DNA from: Rehaibacterium terrae
GTDB lineage: Bacteria; Pseudomonadota; Gammaproteobacteria; Xanthomonadales; Xanthomonadaceae
DNA: 64,000 nucleotides
Direction of reading: 5' to 3'
Assembly (NCBI RefSeq): GCF_014202935.1
Contig: NZ_JACHHX010000004.1
Location: forward strand, 62,001 to 126,000
Of this stretch, positions 25,482 through 33,757 are shown piece by piece. Below the pieces are notes generated by a model. It saw only the letters and a list, made by a program, of their open reading frames with translations. It was not told where the DNA came from and did no database searches. A program made the position numbers and the translations under genes. Numbering within the stretch: position 1 is the first letter of the stretch; the number at the start of each line of letters is the position of its first letter.

Positions 25482-28352
25482 TCAGCCGGTCGATTTGCTC
25501 TCCTCGCCGGCGGCGGCCTCGCCGCCGGCGCGCGCTCCGTCCGCCGGAGCCGTGTCGCTGGCTGGCGCGGATGTTTTCTCGGCTGGCGGGCGGTTGGCGG
25601 TTTCGATCGTGGCCGGGCTTTCGTTCCCGGGCGACGACGGGCGCGGGGGGGCAACCGGCGTGGGCATTGGGGGCGGCGCATGGATCGCCGCGGCGACGGC
25701 GGTGGACAGCGGGATCACCAGCGGTGGCTGACGGACCGGCGGCTCCGGGGGGATGATCCGGGCGGCCGGCCTGGGAGCGGGCTTGGCGATTTCAGGCGCT
25801 GTCGCACCGGCTGATTCCGGGCCGTCGTTCGCGGAGGCCGTCCGCGGCTTGTCGTTGGCAGGCGCTGCCGGGGCCGGTTGACGGTCGTCCGCGGCGGCAT
25901 CCGCCGCCGGGACCGGTGCGGAAGCGGCTGCGCGGCCCGCGACGGGCTCGCCAGCGGGTGCGACGGGCGGTGTCGGGGAGGGGGGCTGCGACTGCGGTGC
26001 GACCGCGGCCGGCGCCCGGTCGCGGCGGTCTTCCACGGCCGGCTCCTCCTCGTCGAAATCGAAGCCGGGCTGGCTCATGCTCTCCGGCGAGCCCTCGACC
26101 GGCGTGCTTTCCTGACGGCGGCGGCGGCGACCGCCGCGGCGGCCACGGCGACGGCGAGTGCTGCCGGGGGCGCCGGCTTCGCCCGTCTCGGTGCCGGCCT
26201 GGGCCGCCGTCGAGGTGGCATCGGCGGCCGGGACTGCTACGGCCTCGCTCACTGCCGGCTCGGTGGTGAGCGCAGCGGCGGGAATGGCGGCGGTTCCGGT
26301 GTCGGTTTCCGGCGCAGGCTGGACAGGCGGCGCGGCGGCCTTGCCGTCCTTGCGCTCGGCTTCCGGGCGAGCGGGCGGCTCCCGGCGCTCCGGCTTGGCC
26401 TGCGCCGGCTGGCCGCTCTGGCGGGAGGGATCTGCCTTGCCGCCACGCGGCTCTTCCCGGCGGGCCTGGGGCTGGGGCGGCTTGGCCTGCTTGGCCTGCT
26501 GCGGCTGGCGCTGCTGCTCGCGCTTGTCGCGGCGGCCTTCGTCGCGACGACCGTTGCGCTGGCGCTGGTCGCGCTCGCGCTCCTGCTCGCGCCGCCCGCC
26601 GCGCTGCGGCTCGCGGCCCTCGGCCGGCTTCGCGGGCGCGGCCTGCCCGCTGCTGCGGAACCAGCGCAGGATCCGCTCGACCAGACCGCCGGAGTGGGTC
26701 GGCGCGGCGACCGTCGGCTCTGGCGGCGGCGCTTCCTCGCGCAGCGGTGCGGGCGCCGGCGGACGGACGTTGGTGACCGCCGCGGCCGGCGGGATGTTGA
26801 GGTTGGCCTTGGTCAGCGAGTGCACCTCGAGCTTGCGCGGGGTGGTGCGCTGGTAGCTCGGTTTGCTGGCCTCCTCGCCCATATCGTTCTCGCGCAGGCG
26901 GGTGACGTTGAAGTGCGGCGTCTCCAGCTTGTCGTCGGCAACGATGATGATCGGCGCGTCGTGACGCTGCTCGATCTCGATCAGCGCCCGGCGCTTTTCG
27001 TTGAGCAGATAGTTGGCGATCTGCGGCGGGGCCTGCACCAGCACCTGGCCGGTGTTTTCCTTCATCGCGTGCTCTTCGGCGAGGCGCAGGATCGACAGCG
27101 ACAGCGACTCCACGCTGCGCACGCGGCCGTGGCCGTCGCAGCGCGGACAGACGATCTGGCTCGATTCGCCGAGCGAGGGGCGCAGTCGCTGGCGGCTCAT
27201 CTCCAGCAGGCCAAAGCGCGAGATCCGGCCAATCTGCACGCGGGCGCGGTCCTGCTTGAGCGCCTGGGCCAGACGGTTCTCGACTTCGCGCTGGTGGCGG
27301 TTGGACGACATGTCGATGAAATCGATCACGATCAGGCCGCCGAGGTCGCGAAGGCGCAGCTGACGGGCGACCTCCTCGGCCGCCTCCAGATTGGTCTGGA
27401 AGGCGGTCTCCTCGATGTCGCTGCCCTTGGTGGCGCGCGCCGAGTTGACGTCGATCGCGGTCAGGGCTTCGGTCTGGTCGACCACGATGGCGCCGCCGGA
27501 GGGCAGGCGCACCTCGCGTCCGTAGGCGGCCTCGATCTGCGACTCGATCTGGAACCGGTTGAAGAGTGGGGTGGAATCCTTGTACAGCTTGAGCTTGCGC
27601 AGGTTCTGCGGCATCACCTGCTGCATGAAGTCCCGGGCCTCCTCGTAGAGCTCCTCGGTGTCGACCAGGATCTCGCCGATGTCGGCGCGCAGGTAGTCGC
27701 GCAGGGCGCGGATGATCAGCCGCGACTCCTGGTAGATCAGGAACGGTGCCGGCTTGGACAGGGCGGCGTCGGTGATCGCCTTCCAGACGTGAAGCAGGTA
27801 GTCCAGGTCCCACTGCAGCTCTTCGGCGTCGCGACCGACGCCCGCGGTGCGGATGATGACGCCCATGTCGTTGGGGATCCGCAGCTGGTCCATGGCTTCC
27901 TTGAGTGCCTGCCGGTCGTCGCCCTCGATCCGCCGCGAGACACCGCCGGCAGTCGGGCTGTTGGGCATCAGCACCATGTAGCGGCCGGCCAGGGAGATGA
28001 ACGTGGTCAGCGCGGCGCCCTTGTTGCCACGCTCTTCCTTGTCGACCTGGACGACGACCTCCTGGCCTTCGCGCAGCAGCTCCTTGAGCCCGGCCTTGTT
28101 GGGGTCGACGCCGGCCTGGAAGTAGTCGCGGGAGATTTCCTTGAGCGGAAGAAAGCCGTGACGCTCACCGCCGTAGTCGACGAAGGCGGCTTCGAGCGAA
28201 GGTTCGAGCCGGGTGATCCGGCCCTTGTAGATGTTGGATTTCTTCTGTTCCCGGGAGGGTTGTTCGATATCGATGTCGTACAGGGTCTGGCCATCGACGA
28301 TGGCCACACGCAACTCTTCTGCCTGAGTCGCGTTGATGAGCATGCGTTTCAT
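25482..28352 (-). CDS. rne: Ribonuclease E
   Basis: A 956-residue endoribonuclease, the core of the RNA degradosome. The catalytic half has the N-terminal [21 protein letters not shown], an S1 domain (about 38-120), the 5'-sensor, the DNase I-like site with D301 (AIDVNSAR) and D344 (VIDFIDM), and the Zn-link C402-PRC405. The C-terminal half (about 520-956) is disordered, with an arginine-rich RNA-binding block ([18 protein letters not shown]) and a second [14 protein letters not shown] block, then an alanine/proline-rich tail. Start 28352 has GAGGA about 10 bases upstream. Family members regulate their own mRNA through a long leader. Confidence 0.97.
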   Translation of the reverse strand: MKRMLINATQAEELRVAIVDGQTLYDIDIEQPSREQKKSNIYKGRITRLEPSLEAAFVDYGGERHGFLPLKEISRDYFQAGVDPNKAGLKELLREGQEVVVQVDKEERGNKGAALTTFISLAGRYMVLMPNSPTAGGVSRRIEGDDRQALKEAMDQLRIPNDMGVIIRTAGVGRDAEELQWDLDYLLHVWKAITDAALSKPAPFLIYQESRLIIRALRDYLRADIGEILVDTEELYEEARDFMQQVMPQNLRKLKLYKDSTPLFNRFQIESQIEAAYGREVRLPSGGAIVVDQTEALTAIDVNSARATKGSDIEETAFQTNLEAAEEVARQLRLRDLGGLIVIDFIDMSSNRHQREVENRLAQALKQDRARVQIGRISRFGLLEMSRQRLRPSLGESSQIVCPRCDGHGRVRSVESLSLSILRLAEEHAMKENTGQVLVQAPPQIANYLLNEKRRALIEIEQRHDAPIIIVADDKLETPHFNVTRLRENDMGEEASKPSYQRTTPRKLEVHSLTKANLNIPPAAAVTNVRPPAPAPLREEAPPPEPTVAAPTHSGGLVERILRWFRSSGQAAPAKPAEGREPQRGGRREQERERDQRQRNGRRDEGRRDKREQQRQPQQAKQAKPPQPQARREEPRGGKADPSRQSGQPAQAKPERREPPARPEAERKDGKAAAPPVQPAPETDTGTAAIPAAALTTEPAVSEAVAVPAADATSTAAQAGTETGEAGAPGSTRRRRGRRGGRRRRRQESTPVEGSPESMSQPGFDFDEEEPAVEDRRDRAPAAVAPQSQPPSPTPPVAPAGEPVAGRAAASAPVPAADAAADDRQPAPAAPANDKPRTASANDGPESAGATAPEIAKPAPRPAARIIPPEPPVRQPPLVIPLSTAVAAAIHAPPPMPTPVAPPRPSSPGNESPATIETANRPPAEKTSAPASDTAPADGARAGGEAAAGEESKSTG

Positions 28353-28768
28353 TGTTGTCGTGTCCTCACGCGCTCGACCGCGAGGAACGCCGGGGTGTCC
28401 GCTCCCGATGTGGGAGGGCCGCCCCGTGCGCCACGCGCCTTGGGCGGCCCCTGCGAAATCTCCAGCGCTGCTACCAGACCGAGGGGCATAGCCCGCGGGA
28501 GCGCTTGTCATAAAAACGGGTTTTCTTCGACCGGATGGGCGCCTTGCGCCCGCCGGCTTCCATGCCGGAAACCAGACGGCGTTTCCGTGCGATTGACGCC
28601 AGTCCGGAGGGGACGGCCGCAGCCCATGACTCGTCGCGTTAACATGGGCGCCCCGAAGGGCCCTGAAGGCGGTGTCGCTCCGGAATTCGCCGACGCTGGG
28701 GAACCCCCAAAGCGTCCAGTGAAATCAGGACGTTACTTCGCGGCCTTAGTGTAGCAGAAGCGATCCCC
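28353..28768. other. rne leader and rne-rluC divergent promoter region
   Basis: This 416-base gap holds no supported protein gene. By analogy with other gammaproteobacteria most of it should be the long 5' leader of rne mRNA, through which RNase E limits its own synthesis; several short GC-rich stems can be drawn (for example gccggcttccatgccggaa around 28552-28570), but the known E. coli leader structure is not recognisable. The rluC promoter must lie near 28700-28760. Confidence 0.5.
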
Positions 28769-29719
28769 ATGACCACAGATGCCCCGTCCCCGGGCGTGAA
28801 GCTGGTGCGCGTCCCGGATGACCGGGCCGGTCAGCGCCTGGACAATTTCCTGCTCGGCCAGCTCAAGGGCGCCCCGCGCAGCCTGGTCTACCGCATCCTG
28901 CGCACCGGCCAGGTGCGCGTGAACGGCAAGCGGGCCAAGCCCGAATCCCGGCTGGAAGGGGGCGACGAGGTACGTATCCCGCCGGTCCGTCTGGGCGAGC
29001 CGGTGGACCGGGGGGCGGCGCCGAAAGCGCTGCTCGACCGGCTGGCAGCCAGCATCGTGTTCGAGGACCGGCTGCTGCTGGCGGTGAACAAGCCCAGCGG
29101 CATCGCCACGCACGGTGGCAGCGGGATCGGTTTCGGGGTGATCGAAGGGCTGCGGCAGTTGCGGCCCGGCGAGCCGCTGGAGCTGGTCCATCGTCTGGAT
29201 CGCGACACCAGCGGCCTGCTGGTCGTGGCCAGGAAGCGCTCGGCGCTCACCGAGCTGCAGGCGCTGATGCGCGAGGAAGGCGGCATCGCCAAACGTTATC
29301 TGGCGCTGTTGGTCGGGCGGATGCCCGACGGCACGATGACCGTCGATCAGCCGCTGCAGAAGTCGGTACTGCAGGGCGGCGAGCGGATGGTGCGCGTGGA
29401 CGCGGGCGGCAAGCCCTCGGTGAGCCACTTCAGGGTGCTCGAGCGCCGCGGTGGGCACAGCTTCTGCGAGGTGCGCATCGATACCGGGCGCACCCACCAG
29501 ATCCGCGTTCACGCCGCCCATGTCGGCCACCCGGTCGCCGGTGACGAGAAGTACGGCGATCGCGAGGCCAACCGCCGGCTGCGCGAACAGGCCGGACTCA
29601 AGCGGCTGTTCCTGCATGCCGCCTCGCTGGAGTTCGCCCTCGATGGCGGGCGGGCGCCCTACGTGCTCAACGCGCCGCTGGCGCCGGAACTGGTCGCGGC
29701 CCTCGACGCGCTGGCCTGA
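28769..29719 (+). CDS. rluC: 23S rRNA pseudouridine synthase RluC-like
   Basis: A 316-residue protein with an N-terminal S4 RNA-binding domain (residues about 18-75: GQRLDNFLLGQLKGAPRSLVYRIL) and an RsuA/RluA catalytic domain with the aspartate in HRLDRDTSGLL. The C-terminal RTHQIRVHAAHVGHPVAGDEKYG is typical. RluC makes pseudouridines 955, 2504 and 2580 of 23S rRNA. Its position divergent from rne is the conserved arrangement in gammaproteobacteria and supports RluC over RluD. Confidence 0.94.
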   Translation: MTTDAPSPGVKLVRVPDDRAGQRLDNFLLGQLKGAPRSLVYRILRTGQVRVNGKRAKPESRLEGGDEVRIPPVRLGEPVDRGAAPKALLDRLAASIVFEDRLLLAVNKPSGIATHGGSGIGFGVIEGLRQLRPGEPLELVHRLDRDTSGLLVVARKRSALTELQALMREEGGIAKRYLALLVGRMPDGTMTVDQPLQKSVLQGGERMVRVDAGGKPSVSHFRVLERRGGHSFCEVRIDTGRTHQIRVHAAHVGHPVAGDEKYGDREANRRLREQAGLKRLFLHAASLEFALDGGRAPYVLNAPLAPELVAALDALA

Positions 29720-29725
29720 CCGGGC

Positions 29726-30076
29726 TCAGCGCGAGTCGGCGGCAAGCGCCTCGGCCTTGGCGGCACAGATGAAGTCGTTCTCGGACAACCCGCCGACGTC
29801 GTGGGTGGAGAAACGCACGACCACCCGGTCGTAGTGCACGCCGAGGTCGGGGTGGTGATCCTCGCGGTGCGCGACGTAGGCCAGCGCGTTCACGAAGGCC
29901 ATCGTGCGGTGGTAGTCGGCGAAGCGGAACGTCTTGCGGATCGCCTGGCCATCCTCGACCAGTTCCCAGCCGGGCAGGGCGCCCAGGTGTTCGGCCACCC
30001 GGGCCGGGTCGAGGCGGTGCTCCGCGCCCCTGCGCGGGACACAGTGGGCTGCCAGCAGGTCCTTGATCGCGGTCAT
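29726..30076 (-). CDS. phhB: Pterin-4a-carbinolamine dehydratase
   Basis: A 116-residue protein of the PCD/DCoH family, with [29 protein letters not shown] and the active-site [31 protein letters not shown]. It recycles tetrahydrobiopterin for phenylalanine hydroxylase (phhA is not in the window). ATG 30076 is preferred (GGAG just upstream, family-like [12 protein letters not shown]); ATG 30088 is possible. It converges on rluC with a gap of six bases. Confidence 0.94.
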   Translation of the reverse strand: MTAIKDLLAAHCVPRRGAEHRLDPARVAEHLGALPGWELVEDGQAIRKTFRFADYHRTMAFVNALAYVAHREDHHPDLGVHYDRVVVRFSTHDVGGLSENDFICAAKAEALAADSR

Positions 30077-30143
30077 GGCCGTCTCCATCGTCGATCCGGA
30101 AAGTATACGGGGCGAAGGTCGCCCGACGGACTACAATAGCCGC

Positions 30144-30734
30144 ATGATCCAGATATCCCCGGCCGCGCAGGCCCATTTCCAGCGCCTGCTCCAGACCCAG
30201 GGCGGCGATGCCGTCGGCATCCGTCTTTCCGCCATCCATCCCGGCACGCCCCGCGCGGACGCGCGCCTGGAGTTCTGCGAAGCCGGCGACCTCGGCGGTG
30301 ACGAATGGGCCGTGGAGTGCGAAGGGTTCACGCTTTACGTCGATGCACCGAGCGTCCCCTTCCTCGACGGCGCGGAAATCGACATCAGCACCGGCACGGC
30401 CGGCAGCCAGCTCACCATCCGCGCCCCACGGATCAAGGGCGAGGTACCGGGCGAGGGCGCCAGTCTGGTCGAGAAGGTGCGCTGGTTGCTGGAGAGCGAG
30501 ATCAATCCGCAGCTGGCCTCGCACGGCGGCCGGGTGGCGCTGGAAGAGGTCACTGCCGACGGAGTGGTCGTGTTGCGCTTCGGAGGCGGTTGTCATGGCT
30601 GCGGCATGGTCGACGTGACGCTGAGGCAGGGCATCGAGCGGACCCTGCGCGGGCGCATTCCCGAGATCACCGCAGTGCACGACGCCACCGACCACGCCAG
30701 CGGCAGCGCTCCCTACTACCGGCGCGACGCTTAA
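30144..30734 (+). CDS. nfuA: Fe/S biogenesis protein NfuA
   Basis: A 196-residue protein with an N-terminal degenerate A-type domain ([30 protein letters not shown]) and a C-terminal Nfu domain carrying the CxxC motif C150-HGC153 in [19 protein letters not shown]. It carries and delivers [4Fe-4S] clusters, especially under oxidative stress. The open frame continues upstream, but the ATG at 30144 matches the known family start. It is divergent from phhB with 67 bases between starts. Confidence 0.96.
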   Translation: MIQISPAAQAHFQRLLQTQGGDAVGIRLSAIHPGTPRADARLEFCEAGDLGGDEWAVECEGFTLYVDAPSVPFLDGAEIDISTGTAGSQLTIRAPRIKGEVPGEGASLVEKVRWLLESEINPQLASHGGRVALEEVTADGVVVLRFGGGCHGCGMVDVTLRQGIERTLRGRIPEITAVHDATDHASGSAPYYRRDA

Positions 30735-30796
30735 CCCGATTTTCAGCCAGTGCCCGATAGTCTCCGCCTGCCCTTGACGCGCGGAGCCGCTGGACG

Positions 30797-31552
30797 ATGG
30801 CCGATGCAGGCGACGGATTGAGCCACGACTGGTCGCGTCGGCTATCGCCGCGCGCGCGGCCGCTGGAAAGCTGGCGCCCGCCGGATACGGACACATCGCC
30901 CCGGCTGCGCTGGTTCGTGCTGGCGTCGGTGGCGTTGCTGCATCTCGTGCTGGTCTGGATGCTTCGTGGCGAGATGTCGCCGCGCGAACCGGGTCCGCGC
31001 GACCCGACGCGGATCGAGCTGGTCCTGCTCGATGCGGATGCGCCGATCCCCGAGCTGCGACCGCCAGACGGCGAACCGCCGCCAGTGCGGCGCCTGCAGG
31101 CGGTGGCGCCTGCGCGTGAGGCTCCCCAGTCCCTGGCGGAGACGGTCGACGAGCCGCTCCCGCCACCGGCCCGCAGCTTCCTGTTTCGCCCGGACGGGGC
31201 GCTGGAACTGCCGGAGAACCTCGTCGATGCACTCGACAAGGCGGCCGCCGAACAGGTCGAGTACCGCATCGCGAACCTCGATCGGGCCGGCATGTTCCTC
31301 CGGCCGCCGCCCATCGACTACGAGCCCACCGTGTTCGAGGCCTACTGGGTGCCGCACGAAAACCTGCTCGAGGAATGGGTGCGCAAGGGCATCAAGGAAG
31401 TCTCGATCCCCATCCCGGGCAGCGGCTGGCGGATCGTCTGCAAGGTCTCGCTGCTGGCGCCCGGCGCCGGCTGCGGGATCGCCCCTGTCGTGCAGGCATC
31501 CGGGCGGCAGGACTTCGGACCCTACGTGCCGCCTCCGAACCGCAACCGTTGA
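30797..31552 (+). CDS. Membrane-anchored protein of unknown function
   Basis: A 251-residue protein with a cytoplasmic arginine-rich start, one membrane helix at about 38-57 (LRWFVLASVALLHLVLVWML), a proline-rich periplasmic linker (PELRPPDGEPPPVRR) and a conserved-looking C-terminal region (ENLLEEWVRKGIKEVSIPIPGSGWRIVCKVSLLAPGAGCGI). The layout is like TonB or TolA-type tethers, but the TonB C-terminal domain is not recognised. Two cysteines, C217 and C229 or so, could form a disulfide. A GGAG lies about 10 bases before the ATG. It ends at a strong bidirectional terminator. Confidence 0.75.
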   Translation: MADAGDGLSHDWSRRLSPRARPLESWRPPDTDTSPRLRWFVLASVALLHLVLVWMLRGEMSPREPGPRDPTRIELVLLDADAPIPELRPPDGEPPPVRRLQAVAPAREAPQSLAETVDEPLPPPARSFLFRPDGALELPENLVDALDKAAAEQVEYRIANLDRAGMFLRPPPIDYEPTVFEAYWVPHENLLEEWVRKGIKEVSIPIPGSGWRIVCKVSLLAPGAGCGIAPVVQASGRQDFGPYVPPPNRNR

Positions 31553-31608
31553 CCGCGGCCTCCCGGCGACCGGCTCAGCCGGGTCTGCGATGCCCCTCCG
31601 ACGGAACG

Positions 31609-31636
31609 AAAAAGGGCTCCGTACGGAGCCCTTTTT
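31609..31636. terminator. Bidirectional Rho-independent terminator
   Basis: A fully palindromic 28-base sequence: aaaaagggctcc-gtac pairing with ggagcccttttt, giving a GC-rich stem with an A-tract on one side and a T-tract on the other. It works in both directions for the convergent genes at 30797 and 31658. Confidence 0.93.
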
Positions 31637-31657
31637 GCCGTCCGCGTGCCGGAGCGA

Positions 31658-31993
31658 TTATCTGGCGCCGCGCATGTCGCGCAGCGGACCGCTCTGGGCG
31701 GCATAGAAGGCGGCCAGGTCGGCGATGTCCTGGTCGCTGAGCGTGGCTGCGAAACCGGCCATGATGGCGTTGTCGCGCGCGCCGGACCTGTAATCGTGCA
31801 GGGCCTTTTCCAGGTAGTCGGCGTACTGGCCGGCGAGCAGGGGGTATTGCCCGTCGCCGGTGCCGTTGCCGTCGGCGCCGTGGCAGGCCTGACAGACCTG
31901 GGCCTTCTGGCGGCCGGCCTCGACATTGCCCTTGGCAAGCAGGGCCGGTGCGGTGGCGAACAGGAGTGCGGCGATAACGATGCGCAGGGTCAT
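31658..31993 (-). CDS. Periplasmic cytochrome c (class I, c4/c5-like), second gene
   Basis: A 111-residue protein with a signal peptide (MTLRIVIAALLFATAPALLA) and one heme site C34-QACH38. The axial methionine is probably in DNAIMAGFAATLSDQDIADLAAFYA, a C-terminal pattern shared with cytochromes c4 and c5. It likely carries electrons in the periplasm to a terminal oxidase. AGGAAG lies 8 bases before the start. It follows a related cytochrome gene by 14 bases, so the pair may act together like the two halves of a di-heme c4. Confidence 0.9.
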   Translation of the reverse strand: MTLRIVIAALLFATAPALLAKGNVEAGRQKAQVCQACHGADGNGTGDGQYPLLAGQYADYLEKALHDYRSGARDNAIMAGFAATLSDQDIADLAAFYAAQSGPLRDMRGAR

Positions 31994-32007
31994 GGGAGGG
32001 CTTCCTT

Positions 32008-32340
32008 TCACTTCGCGCCGCCGTCGGCGAGGCTGGCCAGGTAGGTGGCGATGTCGCGGATTTCCTGATCGGTGAAGCTTTCCGCCTGGGCGCGCATGGT
32101 CGGGTGCGGGCGCTGGTTGTTCTTGTAGGCCATCAGCGCCGTCACGAGGTATTCGTAGTTCTGTCCGCCGATCTTGGGGACGCGGTAGCTGGGGTAAGCG
32201 TTCTTGTATCCGGGGATGCCGTGGCAGCCGGTGCATGTGTAGGCCAGGAGTTTGCCGTTCTCAGCGTCGCCCTGCGCCAGTGCGGGTGCGGCGAGGGCGG
32301 CGAGGACGAGGCTGGCGGCGATCGGGAGGGTTTGCTTCAT
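32008..32340 (-). CDS. Periplasmic cytochrome c (class I, c4/c5-like), first gene
   Basis: A 110-residue protein with signal peptide (ending APALAQ) and heme motif C36-TGCH40. The region HPTMRAQAESFTDQEIRDIATYLASL supplies the likely methionine ligand. YKNAYPSYRVPKIGGQNYEYL matches the spacing seen in small c-type cytochromes of Xanthomonadales. It is the upstream partner of the cytochrome at 31658-31993 and is transcribed away from the efflux operon. Confidence 0.9.
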   Translation of the reverse strand: MKQTLPIAASLVLAALAAPALAQGDAENGKLLAYTCTGCHGIPGYKNAYPSYRVPKIGGQNYEYLVTALMAYKNNQRPHPTMRAQAESFTDQEIRDIATYLASLADGGAK

Positions 32341-32536
32341 CGTCGGAGGTCCGCGTCTTCTCGGGTGGCGATGGCGCGCACCGCCAGGCGGCGCACGAAA
32401 AGCAGCCAGTATAACCGTGCATCCCCGGTACAGACAGAGGGGCGCATGCTCAGTGTCAGTCCGGACCCGCCGTGACTTACGACACGCGCCCGGATGCCGG
32501 GGCTTCCGCAGACTCGCCCCTGCCGTTCTTGGGTGC

Positions 32537-32570
32537 TTGACAAGAATAGTGTTATAGATAACTATAACAC
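32537..32570 (+). promoter_or_regulatory. Efflux operon promoter with a 22-base operator dyad
   Basis: A perfect inverted repeat gtgttatag-ataa-ctataacac (32549-32570) lies in an AT-rich island 27 bases before the adaptor gene. A TTGACA (32537-32542) sits directly upstream as a candidate -35 element, and the dyad covers the expected -10 zone. Size and shape fit a TetR-family operator repressing the pump genes. No regulator gene is next to it. Confidence 0.75.
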
Positions 32571-32596
32571 CATACCCCCATAACACTGCTGCCGCC

Positions 32597-33757
32597 ATGA
32601 GCCTTGCCATCAACGCCCGTCTCCCGTTCCGTGCCACGGTCCGCGTGCTTTCCCTCGCGATCACGATGTCCGTGCTGGCAGCCTGCGGCGGCCAGGGCGC
32701 ACCCGCCGCACAAGCGGCGCGTGCGACGGCGCAAGGCCAGGGTGCCGCCGCCAGGGTCGACACGGTGCCGGTGGAAGTCGCCAGGGCCAGCCGGCGCGCG
32801 ATTTCCGCCAGCTACAGCGGCACGGCGACGCTGGATGCGCCGGCCGAGGCCCAGGTCGTGGCCAAGACGACCGGCGTCATCCTGCGGCTGATGGCCGAGG
32901 AGGGCGATATGGTCCAGGCCGGCCAGGTGCTGGCCCGTCTCGATCCCGATCGCAAGGAACTGGCGCTGGCGCAGAGCCAGGCGCAGCTGAGGAAACTGGA
33001 GAGTGAATTCAAGCGCTCGCAGGAGCTGTTTGCCCGCCAGCTGGTCAGCGCGGATGCGTACGAGAAGCTCCGTTCGGAGCTGGAGGTCCAGCGCGCCGCG
33101 GTGGACATCATGCGGCTGGAGTTGTCCTACACCAATGTCGTTGCGCCGATTTCGGGCGTCGTCGCCCAGCGCATGGTCAAGCAAGGCAATCTGGTCCAGA
33201 CCAATGCCCCACTGTTCCGCATCGTCGACACCTCGCGTCTGGAGGCGGTGCTGAACGTGCCAGAGCGCGAACTGGCGACGATGAAGCCGGGCCTGCCGGT
33301 GAAGATGCACGTCGACGCCGTGCCCGGCATGGTCTTCGAAGGAAAGGTGGATCGCGTCGCGCCGGTGGTCGATTCGGGCAGCGGCACGTTCCGCGTGGTT
33401 GCGGCCTTCGCGGGGGCGGAGCTGCTTCGCCCGGGCATGTTCGGGCGCATCGAAGTGGTCTATGACCAGCGTGAGGATGTGCTGGTCGTTCCCCGCGACG
33501 CGCTGGTGGAAGACGATGGCGTGACCGCAGTGTTCGCCGTGCGCGATGGCAAGGCAGTACGCACGCCGGTGCAGCTGGGCTACGTCAACGGCAGTTTTGC
33601 CGAGGTGCGCGCCGGTATCGATGAGGGCGATCAGGTGGTGACGGTCGGCAAGGTCACGCTGCGCGATGGTGCCAGCGTGGAGGTGGTGAACGCACCCGCG
33701 CTCGGCGACGGCAGTCAGGTCGCCAGGCAGGGCAACAACGGAGCGGCCTCCGAATGA
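32597..33757 (+). CDS. RND efflux periplasmic adaptor subunit (lipoprotein)
   Basis: A 386-residue membrane fusion protein of the HlyD/MdtA type. The signal peptide ends in a lipobox LAAC with C30 as the lipidation site, anchoring it to the inner membrane. A lipoyl half-motif (AEAQVVAKTTGVILRLMAEEGDMVQAGQVLARLD), helical hairpin (about 115-165), second lipoyl half (LSYTNVVAPISGVVAQRMVKQGNLV) and beta-barrel domain follow. It links the RND pump to an outer membrane channel. It overlaps the first permease gene (ATGA). No clear ribosome-binding site is seen before the ATG. Confidence 0.94.
   Translation: MSLAINARLPFRATVRVLSLAITMSVLAACGGQGAPAAQAARATAQGQGAAARVDTVPVEVARASRRAISASYSGTATLDAPAEAQVVAKTTGVILRLMAEEGDMVQAGQVLARLDPDRKELALAQSQAQLRKLESEFKRSQELFARQLVSADAYEKLRSELEVQRAAVDIMRLELSYTNVVAPISGVVAQRMVKQGNLVQTNAPLFRIVDTSRLEAVLNVPERELATMKPGLPVKMHVDAVPGMVFEGKVDRVAPVVDSGSGTFRVVAAFAGAELLRPGMFGRIEVVYDQREDVLVVPRDALVEDDGVTAVFAVRDGKAVRTPVQLGYVNGSFAEVRAGIDEGDQVVTVGKVTLRDGASVEVVNAPALGDGSQVARQGNNGAASE

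Noticed and set aside
25878-28754. 958-residue plus-strand open frame across rne
   Set aside because: It is antisense to RNase E, whose catalytic motifs are all present; the frame has no recognisable domain.
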